Assembly: GCA_003223515.1 (NCBI GenBank)
Contig: QHVI01000060.1
Location: 1 to 40,307, forward strand
DNA from: Candidatus Angelobacter sp. Gp1-AA117
GTDB taxonomy: Bacteria > Acidobacteriota > Terriglobia > Terriglobales > Acidobacteriaceae
Reading direction: 5' to 3'
Length of the DNA: 40,307 nt
Shown piece after piece: positions 16,272 through 25,215 of this stretch; positions within the stretch are counted from its first letter, which is position 1; the number at the start of each line of letters is the position of its first letter. The translations under genes and the position numbers were made by a program. The notes beneath the pieces are model-generated. The model worked only from the letters and a program-made list of their open reading frames with translations, searched no databases and was not told the origin of the DNA.

Positions 16272-17504
16272 ATGACGTCCAGACCCGTTCATCTGTTCTT
16301 TTCTTCGCTCATGCCCGGCGGTTTGTTATTCGTCGCGGCGCTGTTGCTTACGCGCTATCCTCTGCTGCCTCCATCTGCCTATGATGTGCTGCCGTGGCTC
16401 CCTTACACAATCTTCGCCGTAGGCGCTCTGCTGAGCTGGCGCTTCAATCGCAGCCGCATCCTGTGGGCCATGATTGTTCTTACCCTCATGTATGGTGCGC
16501 TAAGCATCTACGTTCTGGGAAGAGGGAACCCCTCGGGAACAGGCGCCACCATCTTTTCAGCCATTGCCTTATTGTTGCCCGTGAATCTGGTGATCTTCTC
16601 GGTGATGAAAGAACGCGGCACTACCTTCGTGACCGCGCTTCTATGGATAGGGTTGATCCTGGGTCAGTTGATGATCGTAGCCGCTGTTTGCCAGCCTGAG
16701 CTGGAAGTATTTGCGCGCTTTTTGCGGCATTCTTTTGTTCACTCGCGAGGCATAGGACTGACCCGCTACTCGCAGCCTGCCTTTGTTGCTTTTGCTCTGG
16801 GTTTCCTGGTGCTGGTAGTGCGCTTCATCTGGTCTCCCAAGCCGCTGGAGAGCGGATTCTTCTGGACGCTGATGACCCTGTTTCTGGGCATGAACGCGGC
16901 CTCCACCCGCCAGACCACAGGACTGTATTTTGCAACCGCCGGGCTGATCCTGCTGTTCTCGTTGATCGAGATGTCCTATCACATGGCATTTCTCGACGAA
17001 CTCACCGGTCTGCCCGGCAGACGCGCATTCAATGAAGCCGCATTGAAGCTGGGGGAAAGTTACGCGCTGGCCATGGTGGATGTAGATCATTTCAAAAACT
17101 TCAATGACACTTATGGCCACGAATGCGGTGACCAGGTGCTGAGCATGATTGCCGTCAGGCTGGCGGCTGTTACCGGCGGAGGCAAAGCCTTCCGTTATGG
17201 TGGAGAAGAGTTCGCCATCCTCTTCCCGGAACTCTCTGCCAGGCAGGCGATTGTCTATCTCGAGCGCCTGCGGCATACCATTGCCAATACCCCATTCATA
17301 TTGCGGGGAACGGAGCGGCGCAAAAGTTCGAAGAAGAGCCGCAGCAAGGCACGCCACAAACATCCGAATGAAGTGCAGGTGACGGTGAGCATCGGTGTAG
17401 CCAACCGCAATCAACGTTACGAGGAATTCGATCAGGTCACCCGCGCCGCCGACCGCGCACTCTACAAGGCCAAAGAGTCAGGCAGGAACTGCGTCAAAGC
17501 TTAG
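16272..17504 (+). CDS. Membrane-bound diguanylate cyclase (GGDEF)
   Basis: A 410-aa protein. Residues 1-240 hold about seven to eight hydrophobic helices forming a membrane sensor; the GGDEF domain runs from DELTGLPGR (242) to the end. The signature is GGEEF (310-314) and metal/GTP residues are present (VDVDHFKNFND), so it should make cyclic di-GMP from two GTP. The place of the usual inhibitory RxxD site just before GGEEF reads VTGG, so product inhibition by the standard I-site is not expected. A basic, Lys/Arg/Ser-rich loop (349-363) is inserted in the domain. The 3' end overlaps the convergent SDR gene by 11 bp. Confidence 0.9.
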   Translation: MTSRPVHLFFSSLMPGGLLFVAALLLTRYPLLPPSAYDVLPWLPYTIFAVGALLSWRFNRSRILWAMIVLTLMYGALSIYVLGRGNPSGTGATIFSAIALLLPVNLVIFSVMKERGTTFVTALLWIGLILGQLMIVAAVCQPELEVFARFLRHSFVHSRGIGLTRYSQPAFVAFALGFLVLVVRFIWSPKPLESGFFWTLMTLFLGMNAASTRQTTGLYFATAGLILLFSLIEMSYHMAFLDELTGLPGRRAFNEAALKLGESYALAMVDVDHFKNFNDTYGHECGDQVLSMIAVRLAAVTGGGKAFRYGGEEFAILFPELSARQAIVYLERLRHTIANTPFILRGTERRKSSKKSRSKARHKHPNEVQVTVSIGVANRNQRYEEFDQVTRAADRALYKAKESGRNCVKA

Positions 17505-18198
17505 ACGCATTCAGGGCTGACCCAGCTTGGTTGTCGCCGATACTTTGCTCACGGATCTGTGGCGCCTCGAGAATCTTGACTCCTTCACACGGATTTTCTA
17601 CCGAGTTCACCAGCGCGTTAAGCATCTGCTGGAGTGTGACCAATCCCACGCGCAGGGCGCTTTCGCGGGTATTGGGAAAACGCTCCATGATCCAGTACAT
17701 CGGCAGCAGTACATAAGGCCAGCGGTGGCCGGGGCCAAGCACATACCACGGACGCAAAATGGTGGCATTCAATCCGCTCTCCCGGATAATCTGCTCGCAC
17801 TCTTCCCGTACTGCAATATAGGCCTTCATCATGGGTGCGGGGTGCGCCACGCTGACGTAAACAAAATGCCTGATGTGCGCCGCCTGCGCGACCCTCACCG
17901 CGGCCTGCAACCCCTTCAGGTCGATGGATCGGAACTCCGCTGCCTTGGCCGGGCTGGGATGGGAAACTCCTACCAGATGCACGAATGTATCTGACGGAGC
18001 GACGTGGGAGAGATAATCTTCCGTCAAGGCGTTGCCGAAAACCGGATGGCAGCCCATGGGCAGTGAGCGTCCCAGGTTGGGCGTGATGCGGGTCAGGGCC
18101 TTCACGTAGTGTCCACGGTCGAGCAGTATCCGCGCCAGCCTGCTGCCCATATAGCCGGTGCCGCCGGTGAGAAAGACCTGTCTGGGATCGCCTGCCAT
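17494..18198 (-). CDS. Atypical SDR / NAD(P)-binding epimerase-like protein
   Basis: A 234-aa Rossmann protein. The nucleotide-binding loop is TGGTGYMG (11-18); HLVGVSHP follows strand 4; YVSVAHP and the Y-I-A-V-R-E segment replace the classic catalytic Y-x-x-x-K, placing it among atypical SDRs of the NmrA-like NAD(P)H-binding group. Such proteins act as oxidoreductases, isomerases, electron-transport assembly factors or redox sensors; no choice can be made. ATG at 18198. Convergent with and overlapping the diguanylate cyclase gene by 11 bp. Confidence 0.8.
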   Translation of the reverse strand: MAGDPRQVFLTGGTGYMGSRLARILLDRGHYVKALTRITPNLGRSLPMGCHPVFGNALTEDYLSHVAPSDTFVHLVGVSHPSPAKAAEFRSIDLKGLQAAVRVAQAAHIRHFVYVSVAHPAPMMKAYIAVREECEQIIRESGLNATILRPWYVLGPGHRWPYVLLPMYWIMERFPNTRESALRVGLVTLQQMLNALVNSVENPCEGVKILEAPQIREQSIGDNQAGSALNASKL

Positions 18199-18370
18199 GA
18201 ATTTGCTCTTCGCATACTATACGGAAAAAGAGGAGAAATGGATTGAAAGAGGCACTCAGCAGTCGCAGCACTCAGCCCCTGAACATCTTTCTCTCCCTGA
18301 GGTGCAATCCGAGCAGATACGACCGGATTAACCGCAGCAGGCAGGCCGCAACGAGAAAATCTTTATGGAT

Positions 18371-18586
18371 CGCAGCCGCCCTCGGCTAATGTCACTTACT
18401 TTAGGGACACCATGCTGTATCCCAATGAGAGGTGTCATTCCGAACGCCCGTTAAGCTCACGCGCGTTTTCTTCAGCGCGTGAGTAGGGCGGAGGAATCTG
18501 CCCCGCTGCCGTCCGCCCATGCGAAAATTCTCTTAAATTCATGCTCGAATGTGCAATGTAAGTGGCATTAGCCGCCCTCGGCTGCG
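18371..18586. repeat. 216-bp segment bounded by 29-bp imperfect inverted repeats
   Basis: The 29-bp arms (18371-18399 and 18558-18586) match in 24 positions as inverted repeats; each arm itself contains the hairpin AGCCGCCCTCGGCT in the same orientation. The GAGAAAATCYTT direct repeats at 18353 and 18587 lie outside. An R2 hairpin sits inside. There is no coding capacity. It fills part of the 597-bp gap 18199-18795; the remainder shows only a reversed R1-like core near 18630-18655 and the upstream region of the ABC operon. Confidence 0.6.
18433..18500 (+). repeat. R2 hairpin repeat, copy 1
   Basis: GTCATTCCGA opens the element and GGAGGAATCTG closes it. Between them CTCACGCGC pairs perfectly with GCGCGTGAG (loop GTTTTCTTCA), and CGCCC pairs with GGGCG outside. 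Confidence 0.7.
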
Positions 18587-18795
18587 GAGAAAATCCTTCG
18601 CGCGCGGAAAAGAATCTACCGAATAGCAGTTCAAAGGGCGTAAAGGACGCAAAGAATGACGAAAGCAGAAACAATCTTTTGTCGCGTTATTGCGAGGTCA
18701 TCGTTAATTCATTCAGGGTTTCATCGTCTACTTAGAGTGAGACTGTAAGTGTCTCTTCTGTAGAATAGAGAATCAATTCCACTCCGGAGCAGAGA

Positions 18796-19515
18796 TTGGT
18801 TTCCAACGGCACTGAAGCTGTCCGAACTGAATCCCTCGTTCGTCATTACAAACTCGGGCAATCCATTATCCGCGCCATAGATGGCGTTTCCCTGACCATC
18901 AAAAAGGGAGATTTCACCGCGCTGCTGGGCGCTTCGGGATCGGGCAAGTCCACGCTCATGAACCTGATTGCCGGGCTTGACCATCCCACCTCCGGCTCGA
19001 TTGTGGTGGAAGGGAAAGAGCTGGCAAAACTCGAGTCAGGCCAACTGGCGCAGTATCGCCGCCACACCGTCGGCATGGTTTTCCAGTCGTTCAACCTGGT
19101 TCCCACCATGACCCTTGTTGAAAACGTGGAACTGCCCATGCGGTTTGCCGAGGTTGACCGTGGCGAGCGCCGCACCCGCGTAGAAGAGGCTCTGCGCAGC
19201 GTGGGGCTGAGCGGACGGCTGGAGCATCGTCCCAGTGAGATGTCCGGAGGAGAACAGCAGAGGGCGGCGCTGGCCCGGGCGCTGGTGAACCGCCCGAAAA
19301 TCCTGCTGGCCGATGAGCCCACCGGAAACCTAGACAGCAAGACCGGTACAGAGATTATGGAGTTGATTCGAGGCCTGAACCGCGAAATAGGAATGACGGT
19401 GATCATAGTTACCCATGAGCGTCCGCTGGCCGAGCGCTATGCCAACCGTCTCATCTTTCTGGGTGACGGCAAGTTGCTGGGCGAGAGCGCCAATACACCG
19501 GGAGGCACACAGTGA
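18796..19515 (+). CDS. ABC transporter ATPase, MacB/LolD type
   Basis: A 239-aa ATPase with Walker A GASGSGKST (45-53), Q-loop Gln97, signature MSGGEQQR (149-156), Walker B ILLADEP (169-175) and switch His207. The sequence is typical of the ATPase that pairs with FtsX-type permeases in lipoprotein or macrolide-type export and envelope-stress systems. The start is TTG at 18796 with GGAG at 18786-18789 (6-nt spacing). Its stop overlaps the next start in GTGA, so ATPase and permease are translationally coupled. Confidence 0.9.
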   Translation: MVSNGTEAVRTESLVRHYKLGQSIIRAIDGVSLTIKKGDFTALLGASGSGKSTLMNLIAGLDHPTSGSIVVEGKELAKLESGQLAQYRRHTVGMVFQSFNLVPTMTLVENVELPMRFAEVDRGERRTRVEEALRSVGLSGRLEHRPSEMSGGEQQRAALARALVNRPKILLADEPTGNLDSKTGTEIMELIRGLNREIGMTVIIVTHERPLAERYANRLIFLGDGKLLGESANTPGGTQ

Positions 19516-20897
19516 AGGCTTACGATCTGATGGAGCTTGCCGGTCGCAACCTGCGCGAAGCAGTGCTGCGAAACTCACTCACGACTTTGGGGATTGGAGT
19601 AGGCGTGGCCTCGCTGGTGGCCATGCTCTCGCTCGGGGTAGGCCTGCAAAGGCTGGTCTCGCAGCAGCTAGGCCGCTCCGGATTGTTCGATTCCATCTTT
19701 GTGGTTTCGCGCCAGGACATGCGAAACGACCGCCGCCAGGATGTGAAGCCGGACGAAATCAAGCTGCTGGATGATGATGCCCGCAAACGCTTCCAGCAAA
19801 TCTCGGGCGTAGTCGAGGTGTATCCCGATATTCGCGGTATGGGCGAGTTCCGTTTTGCCGGCCCCGGCCAGAAGGAAGAAAGCTATTTCACGCTCATGGC
19901 CGGACTGCCGCTTTCGGCCCGCAGAAGCGATGCGTTTGACGACCTGCAGGGCAATTTTTTCTCCGGAGCGAATGCCCCCGAAGCCATCATCCTGAATGAT
20001 TTTGGGCGCCAACTGCTGGGCATCACCGCGGAGCGCGGGCACTTCGATGATCCTCTGACCAATGATCAGGCAAAGCAGCTTCTGGGCAAAGAAATAACCC
20101 TGCGCTATGCCGAACGGCAGTCCACAGGCGACCAGCCTGCCCCGCAGGAGTCGGCAGATGCATCCGGCTTCAGCGTAGTACGCAAGGAGCAGAAGCTGAA
20201 AATCGTGGGCATCGTGAATGCCGAACCATATGGCGGCGGACGCGGCGCGCGCTCTCGTGTGCTCGTGCCTATGGATTTCGCTGAGTCGCTGAACATGATC
20301 CAGCCCGCCGATCTGCGCAGCCTGATGCGTTCCGGGCAGGGGAAGACCTATGTGGCCTTGATTGTCCGTGTGGCAAAGAGCACTCAGGTGCTGGGTGTGG
20401 AAGATGCAATCAAAAAACAAGGCTACTCCACGTTTTCTCTGCTCGACGCTTCGCGAAACATCAGCCGGTTCTTTACTTTTCTGGATTTGTTCCTGGGGAT
20501 TTTCGGCAGCCTGGCGCTGGCGGTAGCATCGCTCGGCATCGTGAACACGCTGGTGATGGCAATCCTCGAGCGCAGGCGCGAGATTGGCATCATGAAGGCT
20601 ATCGGCGCCAGCGATGGAGACGTGCAGAAGATCTTCTTCTGTGAAGCTGGATCGATGGGCCTGCTGGGCGGCGCGCTGGGCGTGCTCATGGGCTGGCTTA
20701 TCGGCCGCGTGATTAACTTCGGGACAAATATCTATCTGCAACGGCAGGATATCAAGCCGGAAAACTTCTGGTATGTTCCTTTGTGGCTGGTGGCAGCGGC
20801 CCTCGGTTTCTCGATTGTGGTGAGCCTGCTGGCTGGCTTGTATCCCGCGGCACGCGCGGCGCGGCTTGATCCCGTGAAGGCGCTTAGACATGAATGA
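19512..20897 (+). CDS. ABC transporter permease, MacB/FtsX family
   Basis: A 461-aa permease with one N-terminal membrane helix (about 22-45), a large periplasmic region (about 50-320, MacB_PCD-like) and three C-terminal helices forming the FtsX domain (from LDLFLGIFGSLALAVAS, with ERRREIGIMKAIGAS, the usual coupling-helix region). It works as a dimer with two ATPases as a mechanotransmitter rather than a channel across the membrane. GTG at 19512 overlaps the ATPase stop by 4 bp. No membrane-fusion protein is adjacent, so the outer partner, if any, is elsewhere. Confidence 0.9.
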   Translation: MKAYDLMELAGRNLREAVLRNSLTTLGIGVGVASLVAMLSLGVGLQRLVSQQLGRSGLFDSIFVVSRQDMRNDRRQDVKPDEIKLLDDDARKRFQQISGVVEVYPDIRGMGEFRFAGPGQKEESYFTLMAGLPLSARRSDAFDDLQGNFFSGANAPEAIILNDFGRQLLGITAERGHFDDPLTNDQAKQLLGKEITLRYAERQSTGDQPAPQESADASGFSVVRKEQKLKIVGIVNAEPYGGGRGARSRVLVPMDFAESLNMIQPADLRSLMRSGQGKTYVALIVRVAKSTQVLGVEDAIKKQGYSTFSLLDASRNISRFFTFLDLFLGIFGSLALAVASLGIVNTLVMAILERRREIGIMKAIGASDGDVQKIFFCEAGSMGLLGGALGVLMGWLIGRVINFGTNIYLQRQDIKPENFWYVPLWLVAAALGFSIVVSLLAGLYPAARAARLDPVKALRHE

Positions 20898-20917
20898 ATA
20901 CCGGCAGCAAGTCATGT

Positions 20918-21125
20918 TACTTTGCATCCTTTGCGTCCTCTGCATTGCTAACAATCAAATTCGTCTCAAGGTGCGAAGAATTATTAGCGAAACTTGCACG
21001 TAAAAAATTCGCGTAAATTCGCGCAGTTCGCGTCATTCGCGGCTTACTTGCCTTCCTCTGCGCTCTCTGCGTTCTCTGCGGTTAAAGCCGTTTGGTTGTG
21101 GCTCGCCACGCTGTGTTAAGGGTTT
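20918..21125 (+). repeat. R1 repeat block (two cores)
   Basis: Core 1 units at 20920-20928, 20929-20937 and 20938-20946, then the CTAACAATCAAATTCGTCTC module. An AATTCGCG/GTCATTCGCGGC phrase follows, then core 2 (21056-21064, 21065-21073, 21074-21082), TAAA and the GTTGTGGCTCGCCACGCTG tail. It fills the gap 20898-21198. Confidence 0.85.
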
Positions 21126-21198
21126 TTGGGGTTGGTGCGGCCCGGCTGCGCTGTGCTTAATTGCATCTGAACCCGGCGGAGTTGAATCAGATTCATAG

Positions 21199-22104
21199 AT
21201 GCGTCTTTATCGTTATCTTTTCATTTCTCTTCTGATCATTGTCTGTGCCCTTCCCATATTTGCGGCGGGACGGGTGCAGTGTGCCTCGCTTACCAGTCAC
21301 TACGTGCCCGGCAAGGTGGGTTACTGTGCCTTGCTGCCTCCCGGTTATGATTCGCAGCCGGGGAAGAAATATCCGGTGCTGTATTTTCTGCATGGCTTGG
21401 GCGGCAATCACATGTTCCTGGTGCAGAGCGGAGCCTGGAGCATTCTGGAAGATGCCGAGGAAGACAAACGGATCGGGGAGATCGTCATCATCACACCCGA
21501 GGCCGACAACAGTTTCTACATCAACTCGAAAGATGGCCGGATCAAGTACGAAGATTTCTTTATCCGCGAATTCATGCCGCAGATGGAAAAGAAGTTCCGC
21601 ATCGAGGCAAGCCGCGCAGGCAGAGCCATCGGCGGTGTTTCCATGGGAGGCTATGGAGCGCTGCGCTTTGCCTTCAAGTATCCACAGATGTTTGCGGCGG
21701 TTGCGGTACACATGCCTGCGTTGCTTGAGCAATTGCCCCGCGGCTCCAGCAATGCCGGGCTGAGCAGCTTTATGGGAACGGCATTCGGCACACCTCTAGA
21801 CGAAGCTTATTGGAAGGCCAATACGCCGTTTGTTTATGCGCGAACAGCCAACCTGCGCGGGCTGAAAATTTATTTCGACTGCGGCGATCAGGATGATTTC
21901 GGCTTTGATGCCGGAACGCGGGCGCTCGACAAACTGCTGACCGCGAGGCACGTTCCGCATGTGAGCCACATCTACCCCGGCGGACACAATGCCCAATACG
22001 TTGCCGCCCATATAGAAGAGTCGTTGAAGTTCGATACAGAGTCTCTCGGCCTTAGTGAGAACACCAGCCACGAAGGCACGGGAACACAAAGAAAAGCAAA
22101 GTAA
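21199..22104 (+). CDS. Secreted esterase (PF00756-like, esterase D / feruloyl or acetylxylan esterase fold)
   Basis: A 301-aa alpha/beta hydrolase with a signal peptide (cut near FAAG). HGLGGN (65-70) forms the oxyanion region, GGVSMGGYGA the nucleophile elbow (Ser148), DCGDQDD the acid region (about 228-233) and PGGHNAQY the catalytic His263. This layout matches the esterase D/antigen 85-like family, which includes S-formylglutathione hydrolases and polysaccharide deacetylating or feruloyl esterases. The exported location favours a plant-polymer or other extracellular ester as substrate. ATG at 21199. Flanked on both sides by R1 repeats. Confidence 0.85.
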   Translation: MRLYRYLFISLLIIVCALPIFAAGRVQCASLTSHYVPGKVGYCALLPPGYDSQPGKKYPVLYFLHGLGGNHMFLVQSGAWSILEDAEEDKRIGEIVIITPEADNSFYINSKDGRIKYEDFFIREFMPQMEKKFRIEASRAGRAIGGVSMGGYGALRFAFKYPQMFAAVAVHMPALLEQLPRGSSNAGLSSFMGTAFGTPLDEAYWKANTPFVYARTANLRGLKIYFDCGDQDDFGFDAGTRALDKLLTARHVPHVSHIYPGGHNAQYVAAHIEESLKFDTESLGLSENTSHEGTGTQRKAK

Positions 22105-22127
22105 GCCATCAAATCTTAAGTGCGTTT

Positions 22128-22380
22128 GGGGTGCCTTTGTGAAACCTTTGCGTCCTCTGCATTGCTAACTCCGAGTTCTCCTCTGCTTGCGACGAATTCT
22201 CCCGCGCAGCCAAGGGCGGATGCGGTCCACAGGGAGCAACACACCGCCAAATTCAATATACATCAATTACTTTTGTTACCTCTGCGTCCTTTGCGTCCTC
22301 TGCGGTTAAAGCCTTTGGTTGTGGCTCGCCACGCTGCGGTAAAAGGTTTTGGGTGTGGCTCCGCCACGCTGTGTTTATCT
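22128..22380 (+). repeat. R1 repeat block
   Basis: Partial core at 22146-22163, a 120-bp module from 22181 (CTCTGCTTGCGACGAATTCT) shared with 35889 onward, a full core at 22280-22306 with TAAA, then two GTGGCTC..CCACGCTG tails in tandem (about 22319 and 22354). It fills the gap 22105-22412. Confidence 0.85.
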
Positions 22381-22412
22381 GTGGTGAGCATTGACTGGGG
22401 TAAGATATCGTC

Positions 22413-22943
22413 ATGATCGGAATTCCAGAACGCACTGAAGCTGCGCCTTATTATTTCACTTACATTGACCGCATCACGACGCCTGATATCCTGGGCCGGT
22501 TGGAGAGCCAGTTGGATGAGGTCGCCACATTTCTGCGCGGCATCTCTGAAGAAAAGTCTCTCTACCGCTATGCGCCGGGAAAGTGGAGCCTGCGTGAGGT
22601 GCTGAATCACCTGAATGACTGCGAGCGGATGTTTGTCTTTCGTTCCTTCTGGTTTGCCCGTGGCCTGGATACGGCATTGCCGAGTTTCGATCAGGATATT
22701 GCCGCGGCCGGGGCGCATGCTGATCTGATTCCGTGGGCGCGGCACGTGGAAGAATTTCTGCAGATACGGCAGGCCACTCTGCCATTCTTCCGCAACCTGT
22801 CTGAAGATGCATGGAAGCGTACTGGGACTGCCAGCGGGAATCTATTTACGGTGCGGGCGCTGGCTTACATTGCCGCCGGACACGTGGACCATCATGTGGC
22901 GATTCTGCGTGAGCGGTATCTCGGGAAGGCACCCGGGGCCTGA
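22413..22943 (+). CDS. DinB-like four-helix metalloprotein
   Basis: A 176-aa protein of the DinB/YfiT-like superfamily. The likely metal triad is His66 (VLNHLND), His157 and His161 (AGHVDHHVAIL), spaced as in the family; WSLREVLNHL is the typical helix. Members include thiol-dependent S-transferases and proteins of unknown role; cofactor and substrate are not evident. Cytosolic. ATG at 22413, with weak upstream ribosome pairing. It ends 25 bp from the convergent GspG-like gene. Confidence 0.85.
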   Translation: MIGIPERTEAAPYYFTYIDRITTPDILGRLESQLDEVATFLRGISEEKSLYRYAPGKWSLREVLNHLNDCERMFVFRSFWFARGLDTALPSFDQDIAAAGAHADLIPWARHVEEFLQIRQATLPFFRNLSEDAWKRTGTASGNLFTVRALAYIAAGHVDHHVAILRERYLGKAPGA

Positions 22944-22968
22944 TTACCGCAGGGAAGCAAGGGCGGGA

Positions 22969-23337
22969 CTAAGGGCATTTCGTATACGTGCCGTCATCGC
23001 TTTCCGGTTTCTCTGAGCCGCTGGCGATGTCAACTATGCCCAGGTCGCCAGAATCATCTTCATCATCAATCAAGCATAGCCATGTCTTGTTGGAGCCGGT
23101 AACAGGATCGACAGGTATGTCCTTTATATAGCCGCGAGCTACCAGATCGTGCAGTGCCTTGGGTACATGCCCTTGATCCTGGGAAAATTGATCAATGGCG
23201 CTGCGCATCGCATAGAGATCATCAGCCAGGACGTTCTGTTTTACGTTGAGAGGCGCGGATTTGCATCCACAAATAAGCAGCAGTGCTCCCAGGAACGCCA
23301 CTGATAAAGTCCGCGATGCCTGTTTTGATCTGAACAT
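22969..23337 (-). CDS. Lipoprotein with a pseudopilin GspG-like C-terminal domain
   Basis: A 122-aa protein. The N-terminus is a lipoprotein signal (basic start, hydrophobic stretch, LICGC with Cys at about residue 25). The rest has the GspG-type pattern DDLYAMRSAIDQFSQD, P-K-A-L-H-D-L-V-A-R-G-Y-I and IPVDPVTG, then a short acidic tail. GspG proteins are major pseudopilins, but those start with a prepilin signal; a lipidated soluble version probably is not a filament subunit. ATG at 23337 gives the lipobox; an in-frame GTG at 23400 would add 21 residues. Confidence 0.7.
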   Translation of the reverse strand: MFRSKQASRTLSVAFLGALLLICGCKSAPLNVKQNVLADDLYAMRSAIDQFSQDQGHVPKALHDLVARGYIKDIPVDPVTGSNKTWLCLIDDEDDSGDLGIVDIASGSEKPESDDGTYTKCP

Positions 23338-23434
23338 CTTCAAACTCACAGCCTGCAGGAAAGCCACAAAGTCTGTGGCAGTGGCACTCTTCAAGAACAC
23401 TATAAGCCAATATTAGTTGCACTTACAGACATCT

Positions 23435-24205
23435 TTATGCGCGCGTGAGCGCGGCAAACACACTTAGAATTTTAGGCCAAACCTGAGAACCCGGATCAAC
23501 GATTTCAAAGTGGTCGGTCTTGTCCAAAGTGATCAATTCCACATTCTCCCCGGCTTTTTTCTTGGCTTCGAAGTACCTTTTACTGATCTCATAGGGCACA
23601 GAGTCATCCACTGTGCCGTGTACCAGCTTCTGCTCAGCCCCAATCGAGCGTTCCATGGGCGAAGCTTCGCGATAATGCTCCGGAACCTGGGCTGGAGTTC
23701 CACCCAGAAATTCCACCACTGCTTCATTGCTGAGATGCAGTTCCCAGGCACGGCGCAGGTCGAGCACTCCGGCCAGGGAGAACACCCGTGTCACAGATTT
23801 CTCGAAGGCCGCCAGGCATAAGGCCAGGTGTCCTCCGGCTGAGTGCCCGGCAACACACAACCTTTTCAAGTCAAACTTTCCTGCCGGAGCGGGTTTTTCT
23901 GTCTGCAGCAGGCGCCATGCGCTGCGCACATCTTCAAATGTTCCCGGCCAGCCGCCTCCGGGATTACCCACGCGCCGGTATTCCACATTCCAGGTGGCGA
24001 TCCCTGCTTTCGCCAGTGCAGCGCAAAGGTGCCCGGCGTAGCTGAGACCGTACCGGGCGCGCCAGTAGCCACCATGAATGAAGAAAACCACCGGATGTGG
24101 CCCTGTGCTCGCGGGAAAACGCACATCGATGAACTGGTTCGCGTCTGTTCCGTATGGTACCCGCGCATCCGGCTCAGGCGGCTGCTTGTCTAAAGTGTTT
24201 TGCAT
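23435..24205 (-). CDS. Alpha/beta hydrolase, kynurenine formamidase-like carboxylesterase
   Basis: A 256-aa cytosolic hydrolase. HGGYW (44-48) is the oxyanion motif of the HSL/BD-FAE-like group, GHSAGG carries Ser122, GTVDDSVPY the acid (about 200) and KTDHFE His232. The HGGYWRA form is shared with kynurenine formamidases and feruloyl-type esterases. No tryptophan-catabolism genes are near, so the substrate is open. ATG at 24205 was chosen; a TTG at 24289 would add 28 residues and place the start 3 bp after the upstream stop. Confidence 0.8.
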   Translation of the reverse strand: MQNTLDKQPPEPDARVPYGTDANQFIDVRFPASTGPHPVVFFIHGGYWRARYGLSYAGHLCAALAKAGIATWNVEYRRVGNPGGGWPGTFEDVRSAWRLLQTEKPAPAGKFDLKRLCVAGHSAGGHLALCLAAFEKSVTRVFSLAGVLDLRRAWELHLSNEAVVEFLGGTPAQVPEHYREASPMERSIGAEQKLVHGTVDDSVPYEISKRYFEAKKKAGENVELITLDKTDHFEIVDPGSQVWPKILSVFAALTRA

Positions 24206-24292
24206 CAGCCGCAGTATAGATGATGCTGCGTCGTGTAGCGGTCCGAAGCGTTCTCCAAACCGCCACACGCCCTCGGCTGCTATTTCCAAATC

Positions 24293-25102
24293 CTAGACTG
24301 GTGGCCTGCGCCCTCCGGCGCCGCCCTCGCTTCCACCGCCGCCTGAATCACGGCCTCCTGCTGGTGGAGAGTTCGAGCCGCCTGAAGAACCAGACGAAGA
24401 CGATCCGCCACTGTTGCCGCCTCCTCCGGAAGAAGAGGAACTGCCGCCGCTGTCGCCGCCCGAGGAAGATGAACCCGATCCGCCGCTGTTGCTGCTATTC
24501 GAATACGAACTGCCCCCAGAAGAGGACGAGCCTCCACTGGATGAACCGTCGCTATCGCGGGAACGGTCAGGATGGTCGTTCCGGCTATGGTCATGGTTGT
24601 GGTCCGGATGTGGAGGTTTACGTGGCGGTGGATTGCCGTCTGGCGGCGGTTGTGGCGGCGGGTTTCCACCCGGCGGTGGGTTTCCGCCCGGAGGAGGATT
24701 GTTACCGGGAGGACGCTTGTAGCGGTCAGCGTGCTCGTATTCGTCGTTATCTTCACGCCGGTATCCGCATTTTTCATTGTCAATATTGCGATCGGTGGAT
24801 ACCCGTCCCGTTACCGGTCCGCGGCAGCTATCCAATTGATTGGTCCGCTGCGTGCGCAGCCGCCGCAATTCTTCCTGTTGCTGGTTGCGGAGATCAAAAC
24901 ATGCTGACGAGCTCTTGCCGTTGGTGCTTTGGCAGCCTTTCAATTCGCCGTCTTGCTGCTTTTTTAAATCGTCGATCTGCCGGTCAAAATTGCGCTGAAT
25001 CTGCTTGCATGGATTGGGCGTCTTTGGACCAGCCATCAGACTGGAGGGAGCCGCGAGAAGGAGACCCAGTACAGCTAACTTACAAAACCGCTTGGGATAC
25101 AT
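24293..25102 (-). CDS. Secreted low-complexity Ser/Gly-rich protein
   Basis: A 269-aa protein of no recognised family. A signal peptide (KLAVLGLLLAAPSSLMAG) leads to a charged Gln/Arg/Lys region with three to five cysteines (about 28-105, likely helical), then a Pro/Gly stretch of PPPGGN units (about 130-160), an Asp/His/Arg segment (about 163-185) and a Ser/Gly tail of some 80 residues. It may be an extended surface or matrix protein. AAGGAGG 9 nt before ATG 25102 is a strong ribosome site and fixes the start. The low-complexity DNA leaves several long frames open on the other strand, which are not genes. Confidence 0.7.
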   Translation of the reverse strand: MYPKRFCKLAVLGLLLAAPSSLMAGPKTPNPCKQIQRNFDRQIDDLKKQQDGELKGCQSTNGKSSSACFDLRNQQQEELRRLRTQRTNQLDSCRGPVTGRVSTDRNIDNEKCGYRREDNDEYEHADRYKRPPGNNPPPGGNPPPGGNPPPQPPPDGNPPPRKPPHPDHNHDHSRNDHPDRSRDSDGSSSGGSSSSGGSSYSNSSNSGGSGSSSSGGDSGGSSSSSGGGGNSGGSSSSGSSGGSNSPPAGGRDSGGGGSEGGAGGRRPPV

Positions 25103-25215
25103 GTGAGAATGCCTCCTTTCACAGGACCATACGGTAAGCCTGATATAAGAAGGCATCCAGTAGTTTTTGGTTAAGAAGTGGCAAGAAGTAAGTAGCAGCC
25201 ATCGCTGGTGGAAGA

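Noticed and set aside
19668-20954. 428-codon open frame on the minus strand
   Set aside because: Antisense to the ABC permease; explained by the third-position bias of the real gene.
22120-22416. 98-codon LRPLRPLRLKP-type frame
   Set aside because: Produced by the 9-bp units of R1; the same peptide words occur at other R1 copies.
22969-23400. GspG pseudopilin as part of a type II secretion operon
   Set aside because: It has a lipobox instead of a prepilin signal and no other Gsp genes are nearby.
24220-25137. Long plus-strand frame of Arg/Cys-rich peptide
   Set aside because: Mirror of the low-complexity Ser/Gly gene on the other strand, which has a strong ribosome site and signal peptide.
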